From: Candidatus Komeilibacteria bacterium RIFCSPHIGHO2_01_FULL_52_14
GTDB lineage: Bacteria > Patescibacteriota > Patescibacteriia > UBA1558 > 2-01-FULL-52-15
Direction: 5' to 3'
Assembly: GCA_001818365.1 (NCBI GenBank)
Contig: MHKK01000049.1
Coordinates: 437-10,875, forward strand
DNA length: 10,439 nt
The notes under the pieces are model-generated. The model made no database searches. It was not told where the DNA came from and saw only the letters and a program-made list of their open reading frames with translations. Shown here one piece after another: positions 1-6,677 of the stretch. The number at the start of each line of letters is the position of its first letter. Position 1 is the stretch's first letter. The translations under genes were made by a program, and so were the position numbers.

Positions 1-2030
1 ATGACGTCAGGATCGTCAACTATATCGGCCTGGTGGTTACGATCGCATCCTATTGCGGTCTTGCGCATCTCTCTGTCCGTGATGCTTCCCTCTCCGAGAT
101 TATGCGGGCTGGCGCAGGCGGCGGTCTTTTGGGATATGCGGTCGGTAACACGCTCTATCGTGCCGCCGAGCTGTGGGGATCGGTCATTATCCTGCTTGCT
201 TTTCTTCTCATAGGATTCTTCATGTTCCTCAATACCTCATTTGCGACGATCGTGAGCATCTGGCGCCAGCTCTACGATGCCGTTGCGCATACGCTCTCGC
301 AACTCATGCCGCGAAAAAAAGATGAACCGGTCTACGAAAATCGCTTTGAAACGGCGGAGCTTACGAAAGCGGACGAGCCGGAGCAGGAAAGCGAAGAAGA
401 AGAGACGGAAGGGGAACCTTCCGCCGTAATGCCCCGCCGCGCACCGTCAGAGCGACAGAAGCCGCGACGCATCATACAACCGAAAATCGATATCCCCCTT
501 GACCTGCTTTCCGCAATAACCGATACGCCGACAGGCGGCGACATTAAAGCCGGCATGAAGAAAATCGAAGAGACGTTAAAGAGCTTCGGCATTGAGGTCA
601 CCATGGGCGAGGTCAATGTGGGACCGACGGTAACCCAGTACACTCTGAAGCCGATGGAGGGGGTGAAGCTTACGCAGATTACGGCGCTGCAGAACGATCT
701 TGCGCTGGCTCTTGCGGCGCACCCGATCCGCATCGAAGCCCCGATCCCGGGCAAATCGCTTGTCGGCATCGAGGTGCCGAACCAGACGATTTCCATCGTC
801 CGGCTTCGGGAGATTTTGGCCAGCTCTGTCTATGCCGGCCGCAGAAGCAACCTTATGCTGTCCTTGGGCAAAGACGTGTCCGGCCGTGTGATGATGGCGG
901 ACCTCGGCAAGATGCCGCACTTGCTTATTGCCGGAGCCACCGGCAGCGGCAAATCGGTTAGCATCAACAGCATGCTGATTTCTCTTTTGTACCAGAACGG
1001 GCCCGACATGCTGAAGCTCATTCTGGTCGACCCGAAACGCGTTGAACTCACCAGCTACGACGGCATCCCCCACCTGTTAACGCCCGTCATTATCGACATC
1101 GAAAAAACGATCAATGCGCTGCGATGGACCGTTGAGCGAATGGATGAACGATATCGGATTCTTTCCGCCGCTGGCAAAAAGAACATCGATGCGTTCAACG
1201 AAGCGCGGCTCGTGGAAAAAATGCCCTACATTGTCATCATTATCGACGAGTTGGCCGATCTCATGATGGTTGCGGCGAAAGAAGTTGAGAGCTGCATCAT
1301 CCGACTCGCGCAAATGGCGCGTGCCGTGGGTATCCATCTGATTCTTGCGACGCAGCGTCCGTCGGTCAATGTCATTACCGGACTCATTAAAGCCAACATA
1401 ACGTCCCGCATCGCCTTTGCCGTTGCCTCGCAGACCGACTCGCGCACCATTATCGACAGCTCCGGCGCGGAGAAGCTGTTAGGCAATGGCGACATGCTGT
1501 ACATTAGCGCGGAGCTTTCAAAGCCGAAACGCATCCAGGGCGCCTTCGTGAATGAGAAAGAAATCAGCGCCGTGACCGATTACTTGAAAGAACACGGGAA
1601 ACCGGAATACGAACCGGAGGTCATTGAGCGTCGACGCGGCAGCACTTCCGCAGTCGTCGGCGGCTTTGAGTCATCTAATGATGAACGGGAGATGCGCGAA
1701 GCTGCGCTCGTCGTCATCAAAGCAAAACGCGCTTCGGCAACTCTGTTGCAAAGCCGGATGAGAGTTGGCTTTGCAAAAGGATCACGGCTCCTGGATCTTT
1801 TGGAGGACCGCGGCATCATAGGGCCGCAAAACAGCTCAAAGCCCCGCGAAGTACTGATAACCGAGGAGGAGCTTGATGAATATTTTGGGAGTGGTACGGA
1901 CTCACCGGCGGGCCGCGGAGAACCGGAACCTGATGAAACGGAAGGTGAGGATTTTGAAGATAGCGCCGAGGCAGGAACAACCGACGAATTAGACGAGGCA
2001 CCTACGGAAGAACACGAGGACGCTGCGTAA
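1..2030 (+). CDS. ftsK: DNA translocase FtsK/SpoIIIE, 5' partial
   Basis: This is a hexameric ATP-driven DNA pump that moves chromosome termini through the division septum. The reading frame is open to the window's left edge, so the true start and first membrane spans lie upstream; numbering here is from the in-frame GTG at 33. The visible N-terminus has hydrophobic spans (about residues 1-15 plus upstream codons, and 45-70). A short charged linker follows (about 85-150), then the motor domain (about 155-520). Walker A is GATGSGKS at 301-308 (bases 933-956), and Walker B is the IIIDE run ending D405-E406. The C-terminal winged-helix gamma domain spans about 549-609 and ends in the typical SKPREVLI motif. 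An extra acidic tail (610-665) follows, with 24 Asp/Glu in 56 residues. The family call is very secure. The N-terminal linker is much shorter than in E. coli FtsK. The next gene starts 8 bases downstream, which suggests co-transcription. Confidence 0.96.
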   Translation, partial: DVRIVNYIGLVVTIASYCGLAHLSVRDASLSEIMRAGAGGGLLGYAVGNTLYRAAELWGSVIILLAFLLIGFFMFLNTSFATIVSIWRQLYDAVAHTLSQLMPRKKDEPVYENRFETAELTKADEPEQESEEEETEGEPSAVMPRRAPSERQKPRRIIQPKIDIPLDLLSAITDTPTGGDIKAGMKKIEETLKSFGIEVTMGEVNVGPTVTQYTLKPMEGVKLTQITALQNDLALALAAHPIRIEAPIPGKSLVGIEVPNQTISIVRLREILASSVYAGRRSNLMLSLGKDVSGRVMMADLGKMPHLLIAGATGSGKSVSINSMLISLLYQNGPDMLKLILVDPKRVELTSYDGIPHLLTPVIIDIEKTINALRWTVERMDERYRILSAAGKKNIDAFNEARLVEKMPYIVIIIDELADLMMVAAKEVESCIIRLAQMARAVGIHLILATQRPSVNVITGLIKANITSRIAFAVASQTDSRTIIDSSGAEKLLGNGDMLYISAELSKPKRIQGAFVNEKEISAVTDYLKEHGKPEYEPEVIERRRGSTSAVVGGFESSNDEREMREAALVVIKAKRASATLLQSRMRVGFAKGSRLLDLLEDRGIIGPQNSSKPREVLITEEELDEYFGSGTDSPAGRGEPEPDETEGEDFEDSAEAGTTDELDEAPTEEHEDAA

Positions 2031-2038
2031 GAGCTGCT

Positions 2039-2728
2039 ATGGCGCCGACGTTCAAAAAAACACAGATCGGTCTCTACGCCACGGTCGGTGAGCAGATTAG
2101 GGCGGCACGGGAATCGCAAAAAAAAACGCTCGCAGAGTGCGCACAAGAACTCTCCATCCAGGAGCGCTACCTTGCGGCGATTGAATCGTCGCAATTCAGC
2201 ATCATACCCGGGGATCTCTACGCCCGCGCATGGATCCGAAAATATGCCGCAGCAGTGGGCCTTGTACCCGATCATGTCATGATTTCTTATGATCGCGAGC
2301 GGAAAGCACACACTAAATTTGCACCGCACAAAGAGACGGCTCAGCCGCCCCACCGCCTGGTTTGGGAATTTTTGACCTTACGCCGTATCGTTGCTATCCT
2401 CATCGTACTGACCGTTATCGGGTATGCGGCCTACATCGGCTACCAAACGCTGAAACCGCCGAGGGTCGACCTTTCTATCCCGACAACCGGGTTTCAGACG
2501 CATGAGAATAGTATTATAATAAGAGGCCAGACGGAGACGGATGTCTCGGTATTTATCAACAAGGAACGCATCGTTCTTGACGCACGGCAACAGTTTTCCG
2601 AGGAAATTATTCTCCACGAGGGATTAAACACAGTTCTGATCGAGGCCCGGAAAAAGCACAGTTTCCCGTTCGTGCAGGAAATTCCCATTATCAATAGCGG
2701 GCTTGAACAGCCGCAAACAGGGTCATAA
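2039..2728 (+). CDS. RodZ-like membrane-anchored helix-turn-helix protein
   Basis: This 229-residue protein has the three-part RodZ layout. A cytoplasmic HTH_25-type domain lies at about 14-80, including the conserved stretches TVGEQIRAARE, LSIQERYLAAIE and PGDLYARAWIRKYA. A basic juxtamembrane stretch is followed by one membrane span at about 116-136. Outside the membrane an Ig-like beta domain covers about 142-218 and resembles the glucodextranase B-type repeats seen after the membrane span in many RodZ-like proteins. In known systems RodZ links MreB to the cell-wall elongation machinery. No mreB is visible here, so cell shape or envelope function is inferred. The polypeptide ends in a short polar tail. 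The ATG lies 8 bases after the ftsK stop with only a weak GAG upstream; coupling to ftsK is likely. A membrane-tethered transcription regulator is the alternative, but the match to the RodZ architecture is good. Confidence 0.82.
   Translation: MAPTFKKTQIGLYATVGEQIRAARESQKKTLAECAQELSIQERYLAAIESSQFSIIPGDLYARAWIRKYAAAVGLVPDHVMISYDRERKAHTKFAPHKETAQPPHRLVWEFLTLRRIVAILIVLTVIGYAAYIGYQTLKPPRVDLSIPTTGFQTHENSIIIRGQTETDVSVFINKERIVLDARQQFSEEIILHEGLNTVLIEARKKHSFPFVQEIPIINSGLEQPQTGS
2515..2520 (+). promoter_or_regulatory. Possible internal promoter for recA (-10 box)
   Basis: A perfect TATAAT lies inside the RodZ-like gene. Sixteen bases upstream, TTCAGA (2493-2498) matches four of six positions of the -35 consensus TTGACA. 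Transcription would begin near 2527, about 220 bases before recA. The codons here are ATT ATA ATA AGA, an AT-rich choice unlike most of the gene, where Ile is mostly ATC or ATT. That is weak support for selection on the DNA. No experimental evidence can be seen. Confidence 0.3.
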
Positions 2729-2745
2729 CCATTAACGAAAACACT

Positions 2746-3747
2746 ATGTCAGATACTACTGCAGCTCGCGCCACAGCCGCCGCTGAAGCAATCAGCCAAA
2801 TCAAGGAGCGGTTCGGCGAGGGCTCCATCATGCAACTGGGTGATAGTAAGGCCCTGCAGATCGATGCCATCCCGACCGGATCGGTCTCGCTCGATATCGC
2901 GCTTGGGATCGGCGGGGTCCCGCGCGGCCGGATCATCGAGATCTACGGTCCTGAATCATCGGGTAAAACAACACTCGCGCTGCATATCGTTGCCGAGGTC
3001 CAAAAAGCCGGCGGGCTTGCCGCGTTCATTGACGCCGAGCATGCGCTCGATCCCGAATACGCAAAAAAGATCGGGGTGAAAACGAAAGAACTGTTTATCG
3101 CGCAACCGGACACCGGCGAGCAGGCGCTCGAAATCGTCGAGACGCTCGTACGTTCAAACGCAATTGATGTCATTGTTATCGATTCGGTCGCGGCGCTCGT
3201 ACCCAAAGCGGAACTTGAAGGCGACATGGGCGACGCACACATGGGGCTTCAGGCACGGCTCATGAGCCAGGCCTTACGGAAACTGGCCGGCATTATCAGC
3301 AAGACCAAAACGACCGTCATCTTCATCAATCAAATCCGCATGAAGATCGGCGTGTTCTTCGGCAATCCGGAGACGACCACCGGCGGCAATGCGCTGAAAT
3401 TTTACGCCTCCATGCGCATCGAGATCCGGCGCGCCGCGCAGATCAAGCAGGGCGATAAAATAATCGGGAACCGCGTCAAGATCAAGGTTGTAAAGAACAA
3501 GGTCGCTCCTCCGTTTAAGACCTGTGAATTCGACATCATGTACAACCAGGGAATTTCAGGTGCCGGTGACGCGCTGGATGGCGGAGTTGCGAACGGCATT
3601 ATTACGAAAAGCGGAAACACCTATGCATACGCCGAGACCAAGCTTGGCGTCGGTCGCGAGAATGCAAAAAAATTCCTGGAGGAAAATGCGAAACTGATCC
3701 CCGAATTGCGGAAAAAAATATTAGCAGCCGCCCTCATTAAAACGTAA
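2746..3747 (+). CDS. recA: Recombinase RecA
   Basis: RecA forms ATP-dependent filaments on single-stranded DNA, drives strand exchange and usually triggers LexA-type cleavage. The 333-residue protein is collinear with the family. It has Walker A GPESSGKT at 68-75, the catalytic Glu of the DAEHALD motif at 98, Walker B VIVIDS at 142-147, loop L1 around LEGDMGDAHMGL (157-168), and loop L2 with the signature FINQIRMKIGVFFGNPETTTGG (193-214) including the switch Gln196. The C-terminal domain is present, but the chain stops without the acidic tail found in E. coli RecA (353 residues). The normally conserved Trp in the GAWYSY stretch (E. coli W290) is Thr292. The start is the ATG 17 bases after the preceding stop; no Shine-Dalgarno is evident (upstream AACGAAAACACT). 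No LexA-like operator was recognised. RecX does not follow. Confidence 0.99.
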   Translation: MSDTTAARATAAAEAISQIKERFGEGSIMQLGDSKALQIDAIPTGSVSLDIALGIGGVPRGRIIEIYGPESSGKTTLALHIVAEVQKAGGLAAFIDAEHALDPEYAKKIGVKTKELFIAQPDTGEQALEIVETLVRSNAIDVIVIDSVAALVPKAELEGDMGDAHMGLQARLMSQALRKLAGIISKTKTTVIFINQIRMKIGVFFGNPETTTGGNALKFYASMRIEIRRAAQIKQGDKIIGNRVKIKVVKNKVAPPFKTCEFDIMYNQGISGAGDALDGGVANGIITKSGNTYAYAETKLGVGRENAKKFLEENAKLIPELRKKILAAALIKT

Positions 3748-3749
3748 GG

Positions 3750-3778
3750 GGCGTGCGCCGCGAAGCTGCGAACGCGCC
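3750..3778 (+). other. GC-rich hairpin in recA-flippase spacer
   Basis: The 43-base spacer can fold into a stem. GGCGTG (3750-3755) pairs with CGCGCC (3773-3778), including one G-T pair. The stem continues as CGC (3756-3758) with GCG (3768-3770) past a two-base bulge, leaving a nine-base loop. No T-tract follows, so it is not a standard intrinsic terminator. It could protect the recA mRNA 3' end, act as a weak attenuator, or be chance. Confidence 0.25.
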
Positions 3779-3790
3779 AGAACGAGCATC

Positions 3791-5230
3791 ATGAGCGCCA
3801 CTGCGAGAGCTATTGCCGGAAATCCCCTTTCACAGATCGTTGTGCGAGCCGTTGACGTTGCCGTAGGCATCGTGACGCTCGGTTTCATTACGCGGTACCT
3901 CGGACTATATGGTTTCGGGGAATATACGACTGCCAATGCGGTGCTGCAATTCGCAAGCATCCTTGTTGATTTTGGTCTGTATCTTACGTTCTTACGCGAA
4001 ATTTCCGCATCGCCGCCGGAAGAGCACGGACGAATAACCAATAATATATTCACCCTCCGTGCGCTGACGGCGCTCCTTGCGCTCGTCGCCGCAGTCGCGC
4101 TTACCGCGGTGCTCCCCTATCCGCCAGTTGTTCGCGCAGGCGTAGCCCTTCTTGCCGCCAGCTATCTCTTTGGATCGTTCATCAGTACGCTCACCGCCCC
4201 GTTCCAGAAGCACCTGCTCATGGCGCGTGTCGCGCTCGTGAATCTCTTCAACCGGCTTCTGCTTTTTGCGTTTGTCGTAATCGTCGTTGCGCTAAACGCA
4301 GGACTACTTGCTCTTTTCATCGCCACCTCGGTTTCGTCGCTCCTAAGTTTTATCGTGCTGGTCTTCTTGCTGCGCCTCTTACCGAACCCCCTCCGGCTCA
4401 ATTTCGCATGGGACATTGCCTACTGGCGGGAGATATTCCATAAGACCTGGCCGATTGCGGTCACAACAATCCTGAACCTCATCTACTTTAAGGCGGACAC
4501 AATCATCTTATCGCTCTATCGGCCGCAGGAGGATGTCGGCATTTACGGAGCAAGTTATAAGGTGCTCGAGATACTGACGACCTTCCCGCACATGTTCATG
4601 GGGCTCATGCTGCCGCTCCTGACGGCCGCGTGGATTGCGCGCGATCATACTCGCGTGCAGCGGCTCCTAGAACATTCGTTCAGCTTATTTGCGTTCTTAA
4701 CGCTGCCGCTCATCGGAGGGACTCTCGTCGTGGGCAGATCGCTTATGACGCTCATTGCCGGTTCCGATTTTACGGAGTCGGGAAGCGTACTTATGGTCCT
4801 CATGATAGCCACTGCGGCAATTTTTTTCGGTACCCTCTACACCTATATGGTCATCGTACTTGATAAACAGCGCGCGGTCGTCAAATATTTTTTCATGACG
4901 GCTCTGATATCCATCATCGGTTACTTTATTCTGATACCGCGCTATAGTTACTGGGGTGCTGCATGGATGACGGTCGCGAGTGAAATTATGATTATCGTGG
5001 GCGCCTGGCTCACGGTTCGCCGTGAGCTTTCGATGAAGCTTCCGCTGCGACGCCTTACCCGCATCGTCCTTGCCAGCGTTCTGATGATGATTGTCGCGCT
5101 GTTCCTTTCCCGCTCGCTCTCCGTTATTCCCGTCATCGGCATCAGTATCGTAGTATACGTCCTCAGTGCATTCATCTTGCGAGCGTTTTCGTTCGCGGAA
5201 CTCAAACAGCTCATCTTAAAAACAGAATGA
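3791..5230 (+). CDS. Oligosaccharide flippase (Wzx/MATE-like)
   Basis: This 479-residue protein is made almost wholly of hydrophobic helices, about 12-14 spans. Families of this shape flip undecaprenyl-linked oligosaccharides from the cytoplasmic to the outer membrane face. Diagnostic features are the N-terminal stretch with ITRYLGLYGFGEY (about 33-45) and the mid-protein motif YFKADTIILSLYR followed by VGIYGASYKVLE (about 232-260), typical of the Polysacc_synt/MVF-like superfamily. The C-terminal half shows the usual LVVGRSLMTLIAG and YWGAAWMTVASE segments. The ATG at 3791 is the first good start after recA (43-base gap) and gives a complete N-terminal helix; its upstream sequence has no clear ribosome site. 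Its stop overlaps the next start as ATGA, so the two are translationally coupled. The substrate cannot be read from sequence, and no glycosyltransferases are in the window. Confidence 0.88.
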   Translation: MSATARAIAGNPLSQIVVRAVDVAVGIVTLGFITRYLGLYGFGEYTTANAVLQFASILVDFGLYLTFLREISASPPEEHGRITNNIFTLRALTALLALVAAVALTAVLPYPPVVRAGVALLAASYLFGSFISTLTAPFQKHLLMARVALVNLFNRLLLFAFVVIVVALNAGLLALFIATSVSSLLSFIVLVFLLRLLPNPLRLNFAWDIAYWREIFHKTWPIAVTTILNLIYFKADTIILSLYRPQEDVGIYGASYKVLEILTTFPHMFMGLMLPLLTAAWIARDHTRVQRLLEHSFSLFAFLTLPLIGGTLVVGRSLMTLIAGSDFTESGSVLMVLMIATAAIFFGTLYTYMVIVLDKQRAVVKYFFMTALISIIGYFILIPRYSYWGAAWMTVASEIMIIVGAWLTVRRELSMKLPLRRLTRIVLASVLMMIVALFLSRSLSVIPVIGISIVVYVLSAFILRAFSFAELKQLILKTE

Positions 5231-6591
5231 ACCCGATGTCGCTCGATTACCTGAGCATTTTGTTAACCTGCGCATGGCTTGCGGTTTTTACCGTGCTCGC
5301 GTTACAGAGCATCCGATGGGGCCTGTATTTACTTGCAGCCATGCTCCCGCTGTATCTGATCCGCTTTTCGGTTGGCGGAATACCGACAACCGCGCTGGAA
5401 CTTTCCATTCTTATTCTTTTTACGCTCTGGCTGGTGAAGGACGGTCGCTGGCGGAGAGTGCATATCGGGATAAAGGACATTCGTGGCGTCGAGAATCTCA
5501 TCCCACGTCCCTATCGTCTGCCGCTGTCGCTTCTTCTGATAAGCGCTTTGATCGGCGCATTCGTATCGCATACGACGCCCGGCGCTTTCGGAATTCTCAA
5601 GGCATACTTTATAGAACCTTCGATGGTGCTTCTTATTGCGGCATATGAGCTCAAGGACCATCAGCATATACGCCTGTTGATCTATGCTCTCGGCATCCCA
5701 ACGATACTGATCGGCTTGACGGCCGTCTATCAATACGCGACGGGGTTCGGCATCGCAAATCCGGTCTGGGCTCAAGCCGCAACCCGAAGAGCAACCTCGC
5801 TCTTTGGCTACCCGAATGCGGGAAGTTTGTTCGTGGCTCCGATCGTCGCGCTCTACATCGGCTACGCCAACATTAAACGCAGTGCCGAAGAATACGCCTA
5901 TCATATAGTCGTTATTTCGGCAGGGCTTGCGATGATCTTAACCGCCAAAACGACCGGGGCGCTCGTAGGTCTTGGCTTCGCCGTGTGGTGCGCATTCGTA
6001 TACGCCAAAAAAACGCGCCTGGCTGTATTGCTGTTAACAGCACTCGCGCTCGTCGCGGTACTGTTCATAACGCCCCTGCCGCAGCGTGCGTCAAAACTCA
6101 TCGATCAAATTTCAACGAATCATCTTAATTTGTCTTCAACCTCCCTTGAGATCCGAATCAACCAATGGCGCGAAACGGCGTCACTGCTCATTGATCATCC
6201 GATGTTTGGCGCCGGCCTTGCGGGATATCAGCAAGCGCTCGTCCCCTACCACAAGTACGCATTCCTGGAAATTTATCTCTACCCGCACAATATCTTTCTG
6301 AACGCCTGGGTGGAACTGGGGATCCTCGGCTTCTTTGCGTTCGTACTTCTCATACAACGGGTACGCACAACGATGCACGATGCGCTCCGAACGGAATACC
6401 GGACTCCGGAAGGAACGGCGCTCACCAACGGACTTTTTCTTGCGTGGATAACGCTTTTGGTGCATGGACTTGTCGACGTACCGTATTTCAAGAACGACCT
6501 GAGCGTTGAATTCATGCTATTTATCGCACTCACGATGTTTTTAGACCGGACCGTCTCTCGTATAAACCGCAAAGAACTCCAGCACAGATAA
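5227..6591 (+). CDS. O-antigen ligase / polymerase-type membrane protein (Wzy_C family)
   Basis: This 454-residue polytopic protein has about 10-12 hydrophobic spans. Wzy_C enzymes transfer or polymerise lipid-linked glycans on the outer face of the membrane; relatives include WaaL ligases, O-antigen polymerases and pilin O-oligosaccharyltransferases (PglL/TfpO). Visible hallmarks are RRATSLFGYPNAGSLF (187-202), the short TAKTTGALVGLG span (239-250), and the large periplasmic-type loop. That loop holds LEIRINQW with Arg310, then HPMFGAGLAGYQ (324-335), then PHNIFLNAWVELGILGFF (353-370) with His354. These Arg and His residues match the positions generally important in the family. The start codon shares ATGA with the flippase stop. 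Ligase, polymerase and protein-glycosylating roles cannot be separated by sequence alone. The prepilin genes immediately downstream make pilin glycosylation a reasonable inference. Confidence 0.85.
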   Translation: MNPMSLDYLSILLTCAWLAVFTVLALQSIRWGLYLLAAMLPLYLIRFSVGGIPTTALELSILILFTLWLVKDGRWRRVHIGIKDIRGVENLIPRPYRLPLSLLLISALIGAFVSHTTPGAFGILKAYFIEPSMVLLIAAYELKDHQHIRLLIYALGIPTILIGLTAVYQYATGFGIANPVWAQAATRRATSLFGYPNAGSLFVAPIVALYIGYANIKRSAEEYAYHIVVISAGLAMILTAKTTGALVGLGFAVWCAFVYAKKTRLAVLLLTALALVAVLFITPLPQRASKLIDQISTNHLNLSSTSLEIRINQWRETASLLIDHPMFGAGLAGYQQALVPYHKYAFLEIYLYPHNIFLNAWVELGILGFFAFVLLIQRVRTTMHDALRTEYRTPEGTALTNGLFLAWITLLVHGLVDVPYFKNDLSVEFMLFIALTMFLDRTVSRINRKELQHR

Positions 6592-6594
6592 TTT

Positions 6595-6617
6595 CCGGAG
6601 TGTGCTCTCACGACCGG
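6595..6617 (+). other. Hairpin after ligase gene
   Basis: CCGG at 6595-6598 pairs with CCGG at 6614-6617. Inside a small internal loop, TGTG (6601-6604) pairs with CACG (6609-6612) around a CTCT loop. It sits just past the ligase stop, where a transcript might end, but the A-rich stretch downstream lies on the coding strand and there is no T-tract. A factor-dependent terminator or 3'-end stabiliser is possible. Confidence 0.28.
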
Positions 6618-6656
6618 CACGGTGCACGCAAAAAATTAGTAATGGGGCTTCAAACT

Positions 6657-6665
6657 TGGTATACT
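6657..6665 (+). promoter_or_regulatory. Extended -10 promoter of the pilin operon
   Basis: TGGTATACT fits the extended -10 consensus TGnTATAAT with one mismatch. No good -35 box is apparent; TTAGTA at 6636-6641 is 18 bases upstream but matches poorly, which is acceptable for an extended -10 promoter. Transcription would start near 6672, about six bases before the ATG at 6678, giving a nearly leaderless mRNA. The 86-base gap containing it separates the envelope genes from the pilin genes. Confidence 0.6.
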
Positions 6666-6677
6666 GAATCATACCCT

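Noticed and set aside
1..213. Open frame beginning with ATG at base 1
   Set aside because: It overlaps the FtsK frame, where the translated sequence shows real membrane and motor motifs.
1580..2353. Long minus-strand open frame (257 residues) opposite ftsK and the RodZ-like gene
   Set aside because: It spans two well-supported genes, is Ser/Arg-rich as expected from the complement of acidic codons, and has no recognisable motif.
2690..2745. Possible SOS operator before recA
   Set aside because: No GAACnnnnGTTC-like palindrome was found; GAACAGCCGC has only one half-site.
6618..6640. Intrinsic terminator before the pilin promoter
   Set aside because: The A-run lies on the coding strand; without a T-tract after a stem on this strand it is not a normal terminator.
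6600..6677. Upstream in-frame starts (GTG 6600, ATG 6642) for the giant prepilin
   Set aside because: They would add 12 or 26 residues before a normal leader and lie upstream of the predicted transcript start near 6672.
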